IMG/VR virus record: IMGVR_UViG_3300040806_002192
Location: 1-53,922 of that record
Strand: one strand, 5' to 3'
Origin: a virus
DNA: 53,922 bases
Both the position numbers and the translations under genes were made by a program. Below, in pieces: positions 39,058 through 48,155 of the stretch (the first letter of the stretch is position 1; every line of letters begins with the position of its first letter). The notes beneath the pieces are model-generated. The model searched no databases, had not been told where the DNA came from, and saw only the letters and a program-made list of their open reading frames with translations.

Positions 39058-39618
39058 ATGAGTAATCTATCAACATTTTTTCCGGCAGCTTCTAGCACAA
39101 ATGTATTAGAACATTTAATTTGGCAGCCAGACGGCAGAACTATAAAAACTGTTAATGGAGATAAAACAGCAGATAATGTAACTGCGTATGCAATCGCTCC
39201 AGCTAGTTTTACAGATTTTGGTAGCACTATTTCTTATACACCTCCTGAAGGAACTAAAAATTTATTATTTGCTATGAATTTTAATTATGTAAGGGAAGGC
39301 TCAACTAGTACCATATGGCTTACCTCTATATATGTAGATAGTACAAATGTAACTACATCCCATGATTCTATGTATGGCGGCACTACTGATTACTATAATA
39401 CAGTAAACGTACAAAGATGCCTCCAGGTAGGTGCATCTTCAGAAAATATTGCTAATGGAATAATAGGGACTTGGACTAGTGATAAAGTTTTAGAATATAG
39501 AATTGGTTCGTATAATACTAGTAGTTATAGAGTAGGGATAGGCAAAAACGTTTATAATTTTGGGGGTAGCGAAAATACTTTTCAAAGACCAACGTATCAA
39601 TTAATAGCAACAACTTAA
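39058..39618 (+). CDS. Tail fibre-associated protein
   Basis: 186 residues, beta-rich (Thr/Ser/Asn/Tyr-rich), with no membrane segment. Starts MSNLSTFFPAASSTNVLEHL. It begins one base after the large fibre stop and is probably an additional fibre tip or accessory domain. Confidence 0.65.
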   Translation: MSNLSTFFPAASSTNVLEHLIWQPDGRTIKTVNGDKTADNVTAYAIAPASFTDFGSTISYTPPEGTKNLLFAMNFNYVREGSTSTIWLTSIYVDSTNVTTSHDSMYGGTTDYYNTVNVQRCLQVGASSENIANGIIGTWTSDKVLEYRIGSYNTSSYRVGIGKNVYNFGGSENTFQRPTYQLIATT

Positions 39619-39621
39619 ATT

Positions 39622-39924
39622 ATGATTTCATATACATATCAAATATTATCATTAAGAAAGCATAACGATACTTTTTTAAATAATATAAAAAGCTTTAAAA
39701 TACGTATTACCGGTACAGAGGGTGGCGAATCATATTATGCGGATGATGAAATATTATTAGATATGCCTTCTGAAGAATCATTTATTGAATACCAAAATTT
39801 AACTGAACAAAATTTAATTGATTGGTATCAAGATGGTATAAGAGAAGAAATGGTTAAATACGATATACAACAAAAATTTAATTTAAACGTAGGTGCTGAA
39901 ACAAATAATTTTCCTTGGTTATGA
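39622..39924 (+). CDS. Small phage protein of marine fibre clusters
   Basis: 100 residues. The pattern FKIRITGTEGGES, then IEYQNLTEQNLIDWYQ and a terminal FPWL is typical of short proteins next to fibre genes of marine phages. Perhaps an assembly chaperone. It overlaps the next gene by 4 bases if that gene starts at 39921. Confidence 0.6.
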   Translation: MISYTYQILSLRKHNDTFLNNIKSFKIRITGTEGGESYYADDEILLDMPSEESFIEYQNLTEQNLIDWYQDGIREEMVKYDIQQKFNLNVGAETNNFPWL

Positions 39925-40844
39925 TAGGAGCATCGCAATTAATTAATGTATTTAGCGGCGGATCTGTGCCTGTAGCGGTGCACTTTTTAGTAGTTGCCGG
40001 GGGAGGCGCAGGTGCAGGATTAAGTTCAGGAAGTGGAGGTGGAGGAGCAGGGGGGCTTAGGACTTCTTTCGCGGCTTCAGGCGGTGGTGCATCAGCTGAA
40101 TCGCAAGTAACGTTAAACCCGGATATTACATATACCGCATCAGTTGGAAGTGGCGGAACGGGTACAAGTAGTGGAAACAAGTATGCGCAGCGCGGAGGCG
40201 GTTCTTCTTTATCAGGCTCAGATATAACAACAATAGGTTGTACGGGCGGCGGCGGGGGCGGTCCTCACAGAAGTATTCAAGGCCAATATCCATATTCAGG
40301 GCAAAGCGGAGGTTCTGGAGGTGGGGGGTGCACTATTGGCGGTACATACAGTGGTGGTGGTGGTGCTGCTAACCAAGGTTTTGCTGGTGGTTCAGGGTCT
40401 AATACAGGCGGAGGTGGAGGAGGTTCTGCCGAAGCTGGTGGGGGTAGTTGTTCAATATATACAGATACTCAAAGAGGCGGAGATGGAAATGCTGTTAACA
40501 TTATAAGCACCTCAAATGCAACAACTTCGTCAATAGGAGAAGTAATAGGTACAGATGTTTTTTTTGCAGGTGGCGGTTCGGGCAATGGATATTCTGGGGG
40601 TAACGCATCAGGTTGTGGTGGTAATGGTGGTGGAGGAGAACCCTCCGCAAGCGGAAGTGTAAATTCAGGCGGAGGAGGATCGGCACCATACAATTCAGCC
40701 GCGAGGCCTGGAGGGTCAGGAATTGTAATTTTAAGAATGCCAACTGCAAATTACTCAGGCGTAACAACAGGTTCTCCTGATGTTTATACAGAAGGAACTG
40801 ATACTGTTATTGTTTTCAAAGGAACAGGAACTTATACACATTGA
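39921..40844 (+). CDS. Glycine-rich tail tip adhesin
   Basis: About 307 residues from the ATG at 39921 (39915 is an alternative). The start VAVHFLVVAGGGAGAGLSSG and the end GGSGIVILRMP frame a long Gly/Ser-rich domain with many GGGG runs. This is the classical Gly-rich receptor-binding adhesin layout (T4 gp38-type distal tip). The Gly loops probably determine host specificity. It lies downstream of the large fibre gene. Confidence 0.8.
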   Translation: MIGASQLINVFSGGSVPVAVHFLVVAGGGAGAGLSSGSGGGGAGGLRTSFAASGGGASAESQVTLNPDITYTASVGSGGTGTSSGNKYAQRGGGSSLSGSDITTIGCTGGGGGGPHRSIQGQYPYSGQSGGSGGGGCTIGGTYSGGGGAANQGFAGGSGSNTGGGGGGSAEAGGGSCSIYTDTQRGGDGNAVNIISTSNATTSSIGEVIGTDVFFAGGGSGNGYSGGNASGCGGNGGGGEPSASGSVNSGGGGSAPYNSAARPGGSGIVILRMPTANYSGVTTGSPDVYTEGTDTVIVFKGTGTYTH

Positions 40845-40846
40845 TT

Positions 40847-41212
40847 ATGGCACACTTTGCAAGATTAAATTCAGACAATATTGTAATTGAAGTATTGGTT
40901 GTGAAAAATGAAGTTTTACTAAATGATTTAAACGAAGAACAAGAATCTTTGGGAATTGAATTTTTAAAATCAATATTTGGACAAGATACCAAATGGGTTC
41001 AAACTTCATATAATAACAATATAAGAAACAAATTTGCTGGGTTAGATGAATTTTATGATGAACAAAATGACGTATTTTATCCCCAACAACCTTTTGACTC
41101 TTGGACATTAAACACAACAAGTTGGGATTGGGAAGCTCCAGTAGCATATCCTAATGATGACAATCTATATGAGTGGGATGAAGAAGATCAAACTTGGAAT
41201 TTAATAGAATAA
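40847..41212 (+). CDS. Conserved marine-phage tail-associated protein
   Basis: 121 residues from the ATG at 40847 (40841 is an in-frame alternative). MAHFARLNSDNIVIEVLVVK, then QTSYNNNIRN and a Trp/Asp/Glu-rich tail (YEWDEEDQTWNLIE) match small tail-associated proteins of marine phages including cyanophages. Role unknown, possibly a fibre adaptor or chaperone. Confidence 0.7.
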   Translation: MAHFARLNSDNIVIEVLVVKNEVLLNDLNEEQESLGIEFLKSIFGQDTKWVQTSYNNNIRNKFAGLDEFYDEQNDVFYPQQPFDSWTLNTTSWDWEAPVAYPNDDNLYEWDEEDQTWNLIE

Positions 41213-41218
41213 CAAACA

Positions 41219-41569
41219 ATGGCTTTAACAAAAATAACTTCTGGCATAATAGCTACAGAATTTACTACTTCAGCAAATTTAGTGTCAGGCGCATCCGTAT
41301 CTGTTGATTGGAATAGTGCGCAAATATTTAGAATAACTCCTAATCATGCTATAACATTTTCTTTTACAGATTATAAAATAGGTATGGTAAAAATAATTAT
41401 TGCTACAGGAGCTGGTGGAAGCAACACGCTTACCTTTCCATCAGAGGCAATTAAATTAAGTGGAGATTACGACGACACAAGTGGTACTAAAAATTTTATA
41501 CAAATAGTGTGTACAGATGACGACGGTACTCCCGAATTTTTCTATACAATATCTCAAGAAGCCACATAA
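41219..41569 (+). CDS. Small fibre-like protein
   Basis: 116 residues, beta-rich with Thr/Ser/Ile. MALTKITSGIIATEF is a common start of marine-phage fibre proteins. Last fibre-type gene before the lysis cassette. Confidence 0.65.
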   Translation: MALTKITSGIIATEFTTSANLVSGASVSVDWNSAQIFRITPNHAITFSFTDYKIGMVKIIIATGAGGSNTLTFPSEAIKLSGDYDDTSGTKNFIQIVCTDDDGTPEFFYTISQEAT

Positions 41570-41580
41570 AATTAAATAAA

Positions 41581-41997
41581 ATGGCTAAAAAACGTTTTAA
41601 AGAAACTGCGGTTGGTAAATTTTTATTGCAAAAAATACCTTCAGTAGTTGGCGCAATAGCAGAGGATACCCCTGTTGGAAGTGTTATACAGGCTATTATA
41701 GGTGGATCCGACATGAGCGCTGAAGATAAAGATATAGCATTAAAAAAGCTTGAACTTGAAAGGGCTGAAATGGATGGCATAACTAGAAGATGGGTTGCTG
41801 ACGCAAGATCCGGATCGTGGATTGCTTCTAACGTACGGCCTTTAACTTTAGTTTTTTTAACAGTTGCTTTTGTAATTGGGTGGTATTTAGAAATAAAAGA
41901 ATTAGATACAGTTAAAGAATTATTAACTATTGTATTCATAGGATATTTTGGTTCGCGAGGAGCGGAAAAGATTATGGGCAATAATCGACACAAATGA
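41581..41997 (+). CDS. Holin
   Basis: 138 residues. A basic N terminus, an amphipathic helix, then SWIASNVRPLTLVFLTVAFV and LLTIVFIGYFG membrane helices with SRGAEK after, matching a common phage holin family with the RPLTL motif before the first transmembrane segment. It would make membrane lesions for endolysin release. It overlaps a small membrane gene by 4 bases, and the endolysin gene follows. Confidence 0.82.
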   Translation: MAKKRFKETAVGKFLLQKIPSVVGAIAEDTPVGSVIQAIIGGSDMSAEDKDIALKKLELERAEMDGITRRWVADARSGSWIASNVRPLTLVFLTVAFVIGWYLEIKELDTVKELLTIVFIGYFGSRGAEKIMGNNRHK

Positions 41998-42146
41998 CAG
42001 ATTTAAAAATATACGGAATAAACATTACAGCATTATTAGCTAGCTCGCCTATTGTGGAAGGTATAAACCCTTTGCTACAGACAATTGTACTCTTATTAAC
42101 TATAGTATATACAGCAACAAATATATATGCAAAATTTAAAAAGTAA
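41994..42146 (+). CDS. Small membrane protein in the lysis cassette
   Basis: 50 residues with one clear membrane helix (about 24-43, NPLLQTIVLLLTIVYTATNI) and a Lys-rich C terminus. Overlaps the holin by ATGA and the endolysin start by one base. Possibly a holin partner, antiholin or spanin-like protein. Confidence 0.65.
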   Translation: MTDLKIYGINITALLASSPIVEGINPLLQTIVLLLTIVYTATNIYAKFKK

Positions 42147-42478
42147 TGAAAAAATCAAATTTAAATGTTAATTTAGAAGATCTTGATCCTAAAATGATAG
42201 AATTTATAGCTAAGCTTGAAAAGGTTTTAGATAGAGAACTTGTGGCTACTTCAGGCTATAGATCGCCCGAACATCCCATTGAAGCTAAAAAAGAAAAACC
42301 AGGGGAGCATGCAGAAGGTCTCGCTGTAGACGTTATTGCGGTAGGCGGGCCGTCTGTTTACGAAATAGTTTCAAAAGCTATAAAGCTAGGCTGTAAAAGA
42401 ATAGGAATATCAAGAAAATCAAATTTTATCCACCTTGGCTTATCCCCCGATAGGGTTAATTCAATTTGGACTTATTAA
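42146..42478 (+). CDS. Endolysin, peptidase M15 type (D-alanyl-D-alanine carboxypeptidase/L-Ala-D-Glu peptidase-like)
   Basis: 110 residues. SGYRS (36-40), EHAEGLAVDV with zinc ligands H55 and D62 (HxxGxAxD), and FIHLGL with H96 complete the M15 zinc site. It should cleave peptide bonds in peptidoglycan at lysis. No signal peptide, so it depends on the holin encoded just upstream. The short length is usual for M15 phage endolysins. Confidence 0.88.
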   Translation: MKKSNLNVNLEDLDPKMIEFIAKLEKVLDRELVATSGYRSPEHPIEAKKEKPGEHAEGLAVDVIAVGGPSVYEIVSKAIKLGCKRIGISRKSNFIHLGLSPDRVNSIWTY

Positions 42479-42487
42479 AATATTACA

Positions 42488-42709
42488 ATGAAATTAATTA
42501 GAAAAATATCTATAGGCCAAGATTATAAGAATGAGGCTATGCATTATTCTGTAGGCCAAGACGTATACGGTGGGCATAAAATTTGCGACATACTGCGTAC
42601 AGAAGATGGGTCATATCAAATATACATTGAAAAGATGGGCTCACAATTACCTTGGAAGCATTTTAATAAAAACATGGCTATATCAATAGAATATAACTTA
42701 GATTATTGA
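42488..42709 (+). CDS. Hypothetical 73-residue protein
   Basis: MKLIRKISIGQDYKNEAMHY, beta-rich with a Gly/Asp turn, ending ISIEYNLDY. It is separated by 0 bases from the GroES-like gene. Located between endolysin and packaging genes. No family recognised. Confidence 0.6.
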   Translation: MKLIRKISIGQDYKNEAMHYSVGQDVYGGHKICDILRTEDGSYQIYIEKMGSQLPWKHFNKNMAISIEYNLDY

Positions 42710-43297
42710 ATGAGATCATTATACAATTATATTATATCAACAAATAACAGATACAAAAATAAAACGTCTGTTGAAGGAAAAGAGCTTATATTAAATACCG
42801 AAGTTACCGAAAGAGATTACGAATTTGTAAATAGAGTAGGCACAGTTGTAAGCGTTCCTATAAATATAAAAACCCCTATAAAACCAGGCGACCATGTTAT
42901 AATACATCATAACGTATTTAGAAGATGGTATGACATTAGAGGTAACGAGAGAAATTCAGGTAATTATATAGACGAAAACAGATACACCGTATCGCCAGAA
43001 GAATTGTTTGCTTATAAACAAAACGATAAATGGCATTGCCCTAATATGTATTGTTTTGTAGAGCCTTTACAAAACGAAGACATATGGAGCACCGAAAGCG
43101 AACAAAAACTTTTAGGAGTGCTTACATATACTAATGACTATTTAACCTCGTTAGGTGTAGTCTGTGGCGATACTGTAGGGTTTACACCCGATTCTGAATA
43201 CGAATTTAACATAGATGATAAAAAATTATATAGAATTTTATCAACAGAAATAACTATCAACTATGGACATAAAAAAGAAACGCATACTTATTCTTGA
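42710..43297 (+). CDS. GroES-like beta-barrel protein (possible second co-chaperonin)
   Basis: 195 residues. RVGTVVSVPINIKTPIKPGD, then VIIHHNVFRRWYDIRG and a second half with LGVVCGDTVGFTPDSEYEFN recall the GroES/gp31 beta-barrel (glycine turn, KPGD before a strand, and a closing strand), possibly duplicated. The mobile-loop tripeptide is not obvious. T4 gp31 is also longer than GroES and binds capsid protein folding to GroEL. The position beside the terminase and capsid genes would fit such a role. This is an inference. Confidence 0.55.
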   Translation: MRSLYNYIISTNNRYKNKTSVEGKELILNTEVTERDYEFVNRVGTVVSVPINIKTPIKPGDHVIIHHNVFRRWYDIRGNERNSGNYIDENRYTVSPEELFAYKQNDKWHCPNMYCFVEPLQNEDIWSTESEQKLLGVLTYTNDYLTSLGVVCGDTVGFTPDSEYEFNIDDKKLYRILSTEITINYGHKKETHTYS

Positions 43298-43523
43298 AGC
43301 TGCTGAAAATTCAATTAATGAATTAATAAAAGTAATGAATAAGAAAATGGATCCAGATGAACTCGATCCTGAAAAAGTAAAAATATCAGCCTCAGCTTAC
43401 AGGCTTGCAATGGAAGATGCTATTATGCTTTTACAAAAAGTAGAAGAAATAAATGAAATGATGAACGAAACGCCCAAGACTGCTAAAGATAGTTTTTACG
43501 GTGTAGAAAACAGGGTTAAATAA
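43263..43523 (+). CDS. Candidate small terminase subunit or packaging accessory protein
   Basis: 86 residues, helical, with MDIKKKRILILEAAENSINE and a predicted coiled region around LAMEDAIMLLQKVEEINEMM. It overlaps the large terminase start by one base and its upstream neighbour by 35 bases. Small terminases usually lie here, but the helix-turn-helix is not obvious. Confidence 0.45.
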   Translation: MDIKKKRILILEAAENSINELIKVMNKKMDPDELDPEKVKISASAYRLAMEDAIMLLQKVEEINEMMNETPKTAKDSFYGVENRVK

Positions 43524-45760
43524 TGTATAAACAAAATCTATATGCTATACACTCTGCGCATTTATCCACAAAAAATGTAAAAAGAAACAATAAGCTAAAA
43601 AATTATAAATACGGTTATAATGATGATCTTGATTGTGTAGTAATAAGTAAAGATGGCACTATAGGTGAAATTTTTGAAGTACAAGGATTACGTATTGCTT
43701 TACCTGCGATACCTAAAGAAGTGTATTCAAATAGCGAAAAACCTGAAGATCAAGTTTTTAAGCAAACCTTAAAGCCCGCTACGCTATCAAAGATTAAATC
43801 AATACACGATTTTCAATTATATCCAGATGACATTAAAGAAAAGTATTACGAATATATTAATTCAGAGTTTGATCGCCGCAGTGATGGTTACTGGTTTATG
43901 TGCAACGGCACAGCAACCTATCTTACAGGAACACACTATATGTACCTTAACTGGACAAAAATTGACATTGGTGCACCTGAATTTAGACAATCAAACAAAA
44001 TATTCTTTTACTTTTGGGAAGCCTGTAAAGCTGATTACAGATGTTATGGAATGTGCTATCTCAAAAATAGACGGAGTGGATTCTCGTTTATGGCTAGCGG
44101 AGAAACAGTTAATCAAGCTACAATATCAAAAGACGCAAGATTTGGGGTGCTATCAAAAAGTGGTAGCGACGCAAAAAAAATGTTTACCGATAAAATTGTA
44201 CCTATATCAATCAACTACCCGTTCTTTTTTAAGCCGATACAAGATGGGATGGAAAGACCTAAAACAGAACTTTCCTACAAAATACCATCAAAAAGACTTA
44301 CAAGAAATTCACTTAAAGTCACTGATCAAAACGAAGTTCAAGTTGGCGAGGGGCTTGACACTACAATTGACTGGAAAAATACAGGCGATAACTCCTATGA
44401 CGGTGAAAAATTAAAATTATTAGTTCACGACGAATCCGGTAAATGGGAAAAACCCGATAACATATTAAATAACTGGCGTGTTACTAAAACTTGTTTAAGA
44501 CTAGGTGCTAAAATAGTTGGTAAATGCATGATGGGGTCTACATCAAATGCTCTAGATAAAGGTGGCGAAAACTTTAAAAAATTATATAATGATTCAAAAG
44601 TTGAAAACCGAAACCGCAATGGGCAGACTGCTAGTGGACTATACTCTTTGTTCATTCCTATGGAATGGAACTATGAAGGATTCATTGACAAATATGGATT
44701 TCCTGTCTTCGATAATCCAGAAGAACCGGTTGAAGGAATCGACGGAGAACTTATCAGAAATGGAGTCATCGATCATTGGGAGAATGAAGCAGATGGACTC
44801 AAAGGGAATAATGATGCTTTAAATGAATTTTATAGACAATTCCCCAGAAGTGAGAAGCATGCATTTAGAGATGAAATAGAAAAGTCTTTATTTAATTTAA
44901 ATAAAATATACGAGCAGATAGATTTCAACGAAGAAATGACTATGAAAGGTTACATAACCCGAGGTTCTTTTCAATGGAAAAATGGTGTTAAAGATTCTGA
45001 GGTAGAATTTTATCCAAATAAAACAGGTAGATTTAAATTATCTTGGATTCCACCAGTTGAAATGCAAAATAATATAATAATAAAAAATGGTATTAAATAC
45101 CCGGGCAATAAAGATTTAGGTGCTTTTGGTTGTGATAGTTATGATATTAGCGGAACAACAGATGGCAGTGGATCTAATGGTGCGCTTCACGGGCTTACTA
45201 CATTTAGTATGCTTTCAGATGTACCGTCTAGTCAATTTTTTTTAGAATATGTTGCTAGGCCACAAACAGCTGAAATATTTTTTGAAGATGTACTTATGGC
45301 AATGATATTTTATGGAATGCCAATACTTGCTGAAAATAACAAACCTAGACTATTATATCATATCAAGAGAAGAGGCTATAGAGGGTTTTCAATGAACAGG
45401 CCTGATAAAGCATTTAGAAAATTATCTGTAACAGAAAAAGAATTAGGTGGCATACCTAATACTTCGGAGGATATAAGACAAGCTCATGCAGCTGCAATTG
45501 AAAGTTATATTGAAACCCATGTTGGGTTGAAAGAAAACGGCGATTGCGGTAGAATGTACTTTCAAAGAACATTAGAAGATTGGGCTAAATTTGATATTAA
45601 TAAAAGAACAAAATTTGATGCGTCTATAAGTTCAGGCCTTGCTATAATGGCTTGCCAAAGACATTTATATGCATCTAAAACCGTAAGAGAGGTTAAAAAA
45701 ATAGACTTTGGATTTTCAAAATATAACAACCAAGGTTCAAAAAGTCAAATAATACAATAA
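43523..45760 (+). CDS. terL: Large terminase subunit (TerL)
   Basis: 745 residues. A divergent ATPase domain has Walker-A-like KNRRSGFS (181-188) and Walker B KLLVHDES with D303/E304. The C-terminal nuclease domain has FGCDSYD (D538, D541) as the first acidic cluster and further Asp/Glu later. It packages DNA into the head through the portal, encoded next (3-base gap). The motifs are more divergent than in lambda- or T4-like enzymes. The downstream order (portal, scaffold, capsid) is that of crAss-like and N4/P22-type phages. Confidence 0.9.
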   Translation: MYKQNLYAIHSAHLSTKNVKRNNKLKNYKYGYNDDLDCVVISKDGTIGEIFEVQGLRIALPAIPKEVYSNSEKPEDQVFKQTLKPATLSKIKSIHDFQLYPDDIKEKYYEYINSEFDRRSDGYWFMCNGTATYLTGTHYMYLNWTKIDIGAPEFRQSNKIFFYFWEACKADYRCYGMCYLKNRRSGFSFMASGETVNQATISKDARFGVLSKSGSDAKKMFTDKIVPISINYPFFFKPIQDGMERPKTELSYKIPSKRLTRNSLKVTDQNEVQVGEGLDTTIDWKNTGDNSYDGEKLKLLVHDESGKWEKPDNILNNWRVTKTCLRLGAKIVGKCMMGSTSNALDKGGENFKKLYNDSKVENRNRNGQTASGLYSLFIPMEWNYEGFIDKYGFPVFDNPEEPVEGIDGELIRNGVIDHWENEADGLKGNNDALNEFYRQFPRSEKHAFRDEIEKSLFNLNKIYEQIDFNEEMTMKGYITRGSFQWKNGVKDSEVEFYPNKTGRFKLSWIPPVEMQNNIIIKNGIKYPGNKDLGAFGCDSYDISGTTDGSGSNGALHGLTTFSMLSDVPSSQFFLEYVARPQTAEIFFEDVLMAMIFYGMPILAENNKPRLLYHIKRRGYRGFSMNRPDKAFRKLSVTEKELGGIPNTSEDIRQAHAAAIESYIETHVGLKENGDCGRMYFQRTLEDWAKFDINKRTKFDASISSGLAIMACQRHLYASKTVREVKKIDFGFSKYNNQGSKSQIIQ

Positions 45761-45763
45761 AAA

Positions 45764-48124
45764 ATGGCAGAAGCTACAGGACAAGTTACCCAATTTCCCA
45801 GCCAATCGGTTGACGATGCTACAAAGGCTAGCATGGACTACGGAATGGAAGTGGCCCGCGGTATACAAAATGAATGGTTTAGAAAATCATCTGGCACAGG
45901 AAGATTCGTTCAAAATCAACGAGACTTTCATAAACTAAGATTATATGCCAGGGGTGAGCAATCTGTTCAAAAATATAAAGATGAGTTCTCTGTTAACGGA
46001 GATTTATCTTACCTTAATCTTGATTGGAAGCCGGTACCAATTATACCTAAATTCGTAGATATAGTCGTTAACGGTATGCAAGACAGGCTATTTACAATTA
46101 AAGCTTTTGCGCAAGACCCGACATCTGTTAAAGAAAGAACTAATTTTGTAGAAATGATACTTGAGGATATGAATACTCAAGATATTATAGACGAAATAGA
46201 TGACAAACTTGGAATAGATGTTAGAAACATAAAAAAAGAAGATCTACCTTCTGACAAAGATGAATTAGAGTTATATATGCAAATTGGCTACAAACAGTCT
46301 ATTGAAATAGCTCAAGAACAATCTATACATAATATTTTTGAAAGAAATAAATATTATGAAACAAAAAAACGTTTAGATTACGATCAAACTGTTTTAGGTA
46401 TTTCTGCAGCAAAACACGGCTTTAATAATACAGATGGAATAACAATAGAATATGTTGACCCAAGTAATTTAGTTTATTCTTATACAGAAGACCCTAATTT
46501 TCAAGATGTATATTATTTTGGTGAAATAAAACAAATAAAAACCAACGAGCTTAAAAAACAATTTCCAGATCTTTCTGATGATGAATTTAATGATGTTGTT
46601 AAAAAATCTAGCAATTATAACAATTATGACTACGCAACTGTAGAGAAAGATGACAATTATGATTCTAATACATTGACTGTAATGTATTTTAACTGGAAAT
46701 CTTGGGAAAAAAGCGTATATAAAATAAAAGAAACATCTACCGGTGCTAAAAAAGCTATAAAAAAAGACGACAAATTTAATCCCCCTAAGGATCAAAGAGC
46801 ACGTTTTGAAAAAGTAGCTCAAGCTAGGGAGGTAATATATGAAGGAGTAATGGTATTAGGCGCCAATAAACTTCTTAAATGGGAAAAGGCTACTAATATG
46901 GTTCGGCCTGATTCTAACGCTAATAAAGTAATGATGAATTACATTGTTAGCGCCCCTAGAATGTATAAAGGGAAAATTGAAAGCCTAGTTAGTAGAATGG
47001 TAACTTATGCTGATTTAATTCAGCTTACGCATTTAAAATTGCAGCAGGTCATACAGAGAATGACGCCATCAGGTGTTTATTTGGATGCTGATGGACTTGC
47101 GGAAATTGATTTAGGTAACGGAACAAATTATAATCCACAAGAGGCTTTAAATTTATATTTTCAAACAGGTTCCGTAATAGGAAGGTCAATGACAGTTGAC
47201 GGAGATATGAATCCTGGTAAAATACCAATACAAGAATTGCCAGGTGGGGGCGGCCAACAATCCGCACTTCTTATACAAGCGTATAATTATTATTTAAATA
47301 TGATACGCGACGTAACGGGATTAAATGAAGCAAGAGATGGATCAGATCCAGATCAATATGCTTTAGTTGGCGTACAAAAGCTTGCTGCTGCAAATTCTAA
47401 TACAGCTACAAGGCATATATTACATAGTTCTTTGTATACAACCACGTCTTTAGCGGAAGCTATATCGATAAGAATAAAAGATGTATTGGAATTTCACCCG
47501 CAAAGAGATGCTTTAATAACAGGAATCGGCAGGTTTAATGTTGGAGCATTAGCAGAAATGGAAAATTTGCATCTTCATGATTTTGGTATATTTTTAGAAT
47601 TAGACCCTGATGAAGAAGAAAAACAACTTGTAGAAAATAATATACAAGTAGCATTATCAAGAGACCAAATACATCTTGAAGATGTTATAGACATTAGGCA
47701 AGTTAAAAATATAAAATTAGCAAATCAATTATTAAAATACAGAAGAGCTAGAAAAGAAGCTGCGGACCAATTAAAAGCAGAAAGGAATATTGCAGCGCAG
47801 TCAGAGGCTAATGCGCAGGCAGCTCAAGCTGCTGAAATGGCAAAAGCACAATCTGAAATGATGAAAGTTGAGGCTAAAATGAAATTAGCAGAAGCTCAAT
47901 CAAACTTTGATATTAAAAAATTACAAAACGAAGCTGAAACTAAAAAAGGCTTAATGCAATATGAGTTTGATTTAAATATGAAACTTAAAGGTATGGAGTT
48001 GGATGCGAAAAAAGAAATAGCATTAAATAAACCAGTATCTAATCCAGAACCTAAAAAAGCTTTTGAATCTAGTGGAAATGATGTTTTAGGTGGTATAGAT
48101 CTTAGCAGGTTTGAACCTAGATAA
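45764..48124 (+). CDS. Portal protein
   Basis: 786 residues. The N-terminal segment with LYARGEQSVQKYKDEF and NLDWKPVPIIPKFVDIVVNG corresponds to crAss-like portal proteins. A long C-terminal Ala/Gln/Glu/Lys coiled coil from about 640 (many EAQ and KAE steps) is the barrel-like extension. It forms the dodecameric DNA entry vertex. Located between TerL and scaffold genes. Confidence 0.88.
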   Translation: MAEATGQVTQFPSQSVDDATKASMDYGMEVARGIQNEWFRKSSGTGRFVQNQRDFHKLRLYARGEQSVQKYKDEFSVNGDLSYLNLDWKPVPIIPKFVDIVVNGMQDRLFTIKAFAQDPTSVKERTNFVEMILEDMNTQDIIDEIDDKLGIDVRNIKKEDLPSDKDELELYMQIGYKQSIEIAQEQSIHNIFERNKYYETKKRLDYDQTVLGISAAKHGFNNTDGITIEYVDPSNLVYSYTEDPNFQDVYYFGEIKQIKTNELKKQFPDLSDDEFNDVVKKSSNYNNYDYATVEKDDNYDSNTLTVMYFNWKSWEKSVYKIKETSTGAKKAIKKDDKFNPPKDQRARFEKVAQAREVIYEGVMVLGANKLLKWEKATNMVRPDSNANKVMMNYIVSAPRMYKGKIESLVSRMVTYADLIQLTHLKLQQVIQRMTPSGVYLDADGLAEIDLGNGTNYNPQEALNLYFQTGSVIGRSMTVDGDMNPGKIPIQELPGGGGQQSALLIQAYNYYLNMIRDVTGLNEARDGSDPDQYALVGVQKLAAANSNTATRHILHSSLYTTTSLAEAISIRIKDVLEFHPQRDALITGIGRFNVGALAEMENLHLHDFGIFLELDPDEEEKQLVENNIQVALSRDQIHLEDVIDIRQVKNIKLANQLLKYRRARKEAADQLKAERNIAAQSEANAQAAQAAEMAKAQSEMMKVEAKMKLAEAQSNFDIKKLQNEAETKKGLMQYEFDLNMKLKGMELDAKKEIALNKPVSNPEPKKAFESSGNDVLGGIDLSRFEPR

Positions 48125-48155
48125 AAAATTATTAACTATTATATATTATTAAATT

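Noticed and set aside
43827-44414. Rightward 195-residue ORF overlapping terL
   Set aside because: Out-of-frame shadow of the terminase ATPase domain. The terminase frame carries the recognised motifs.
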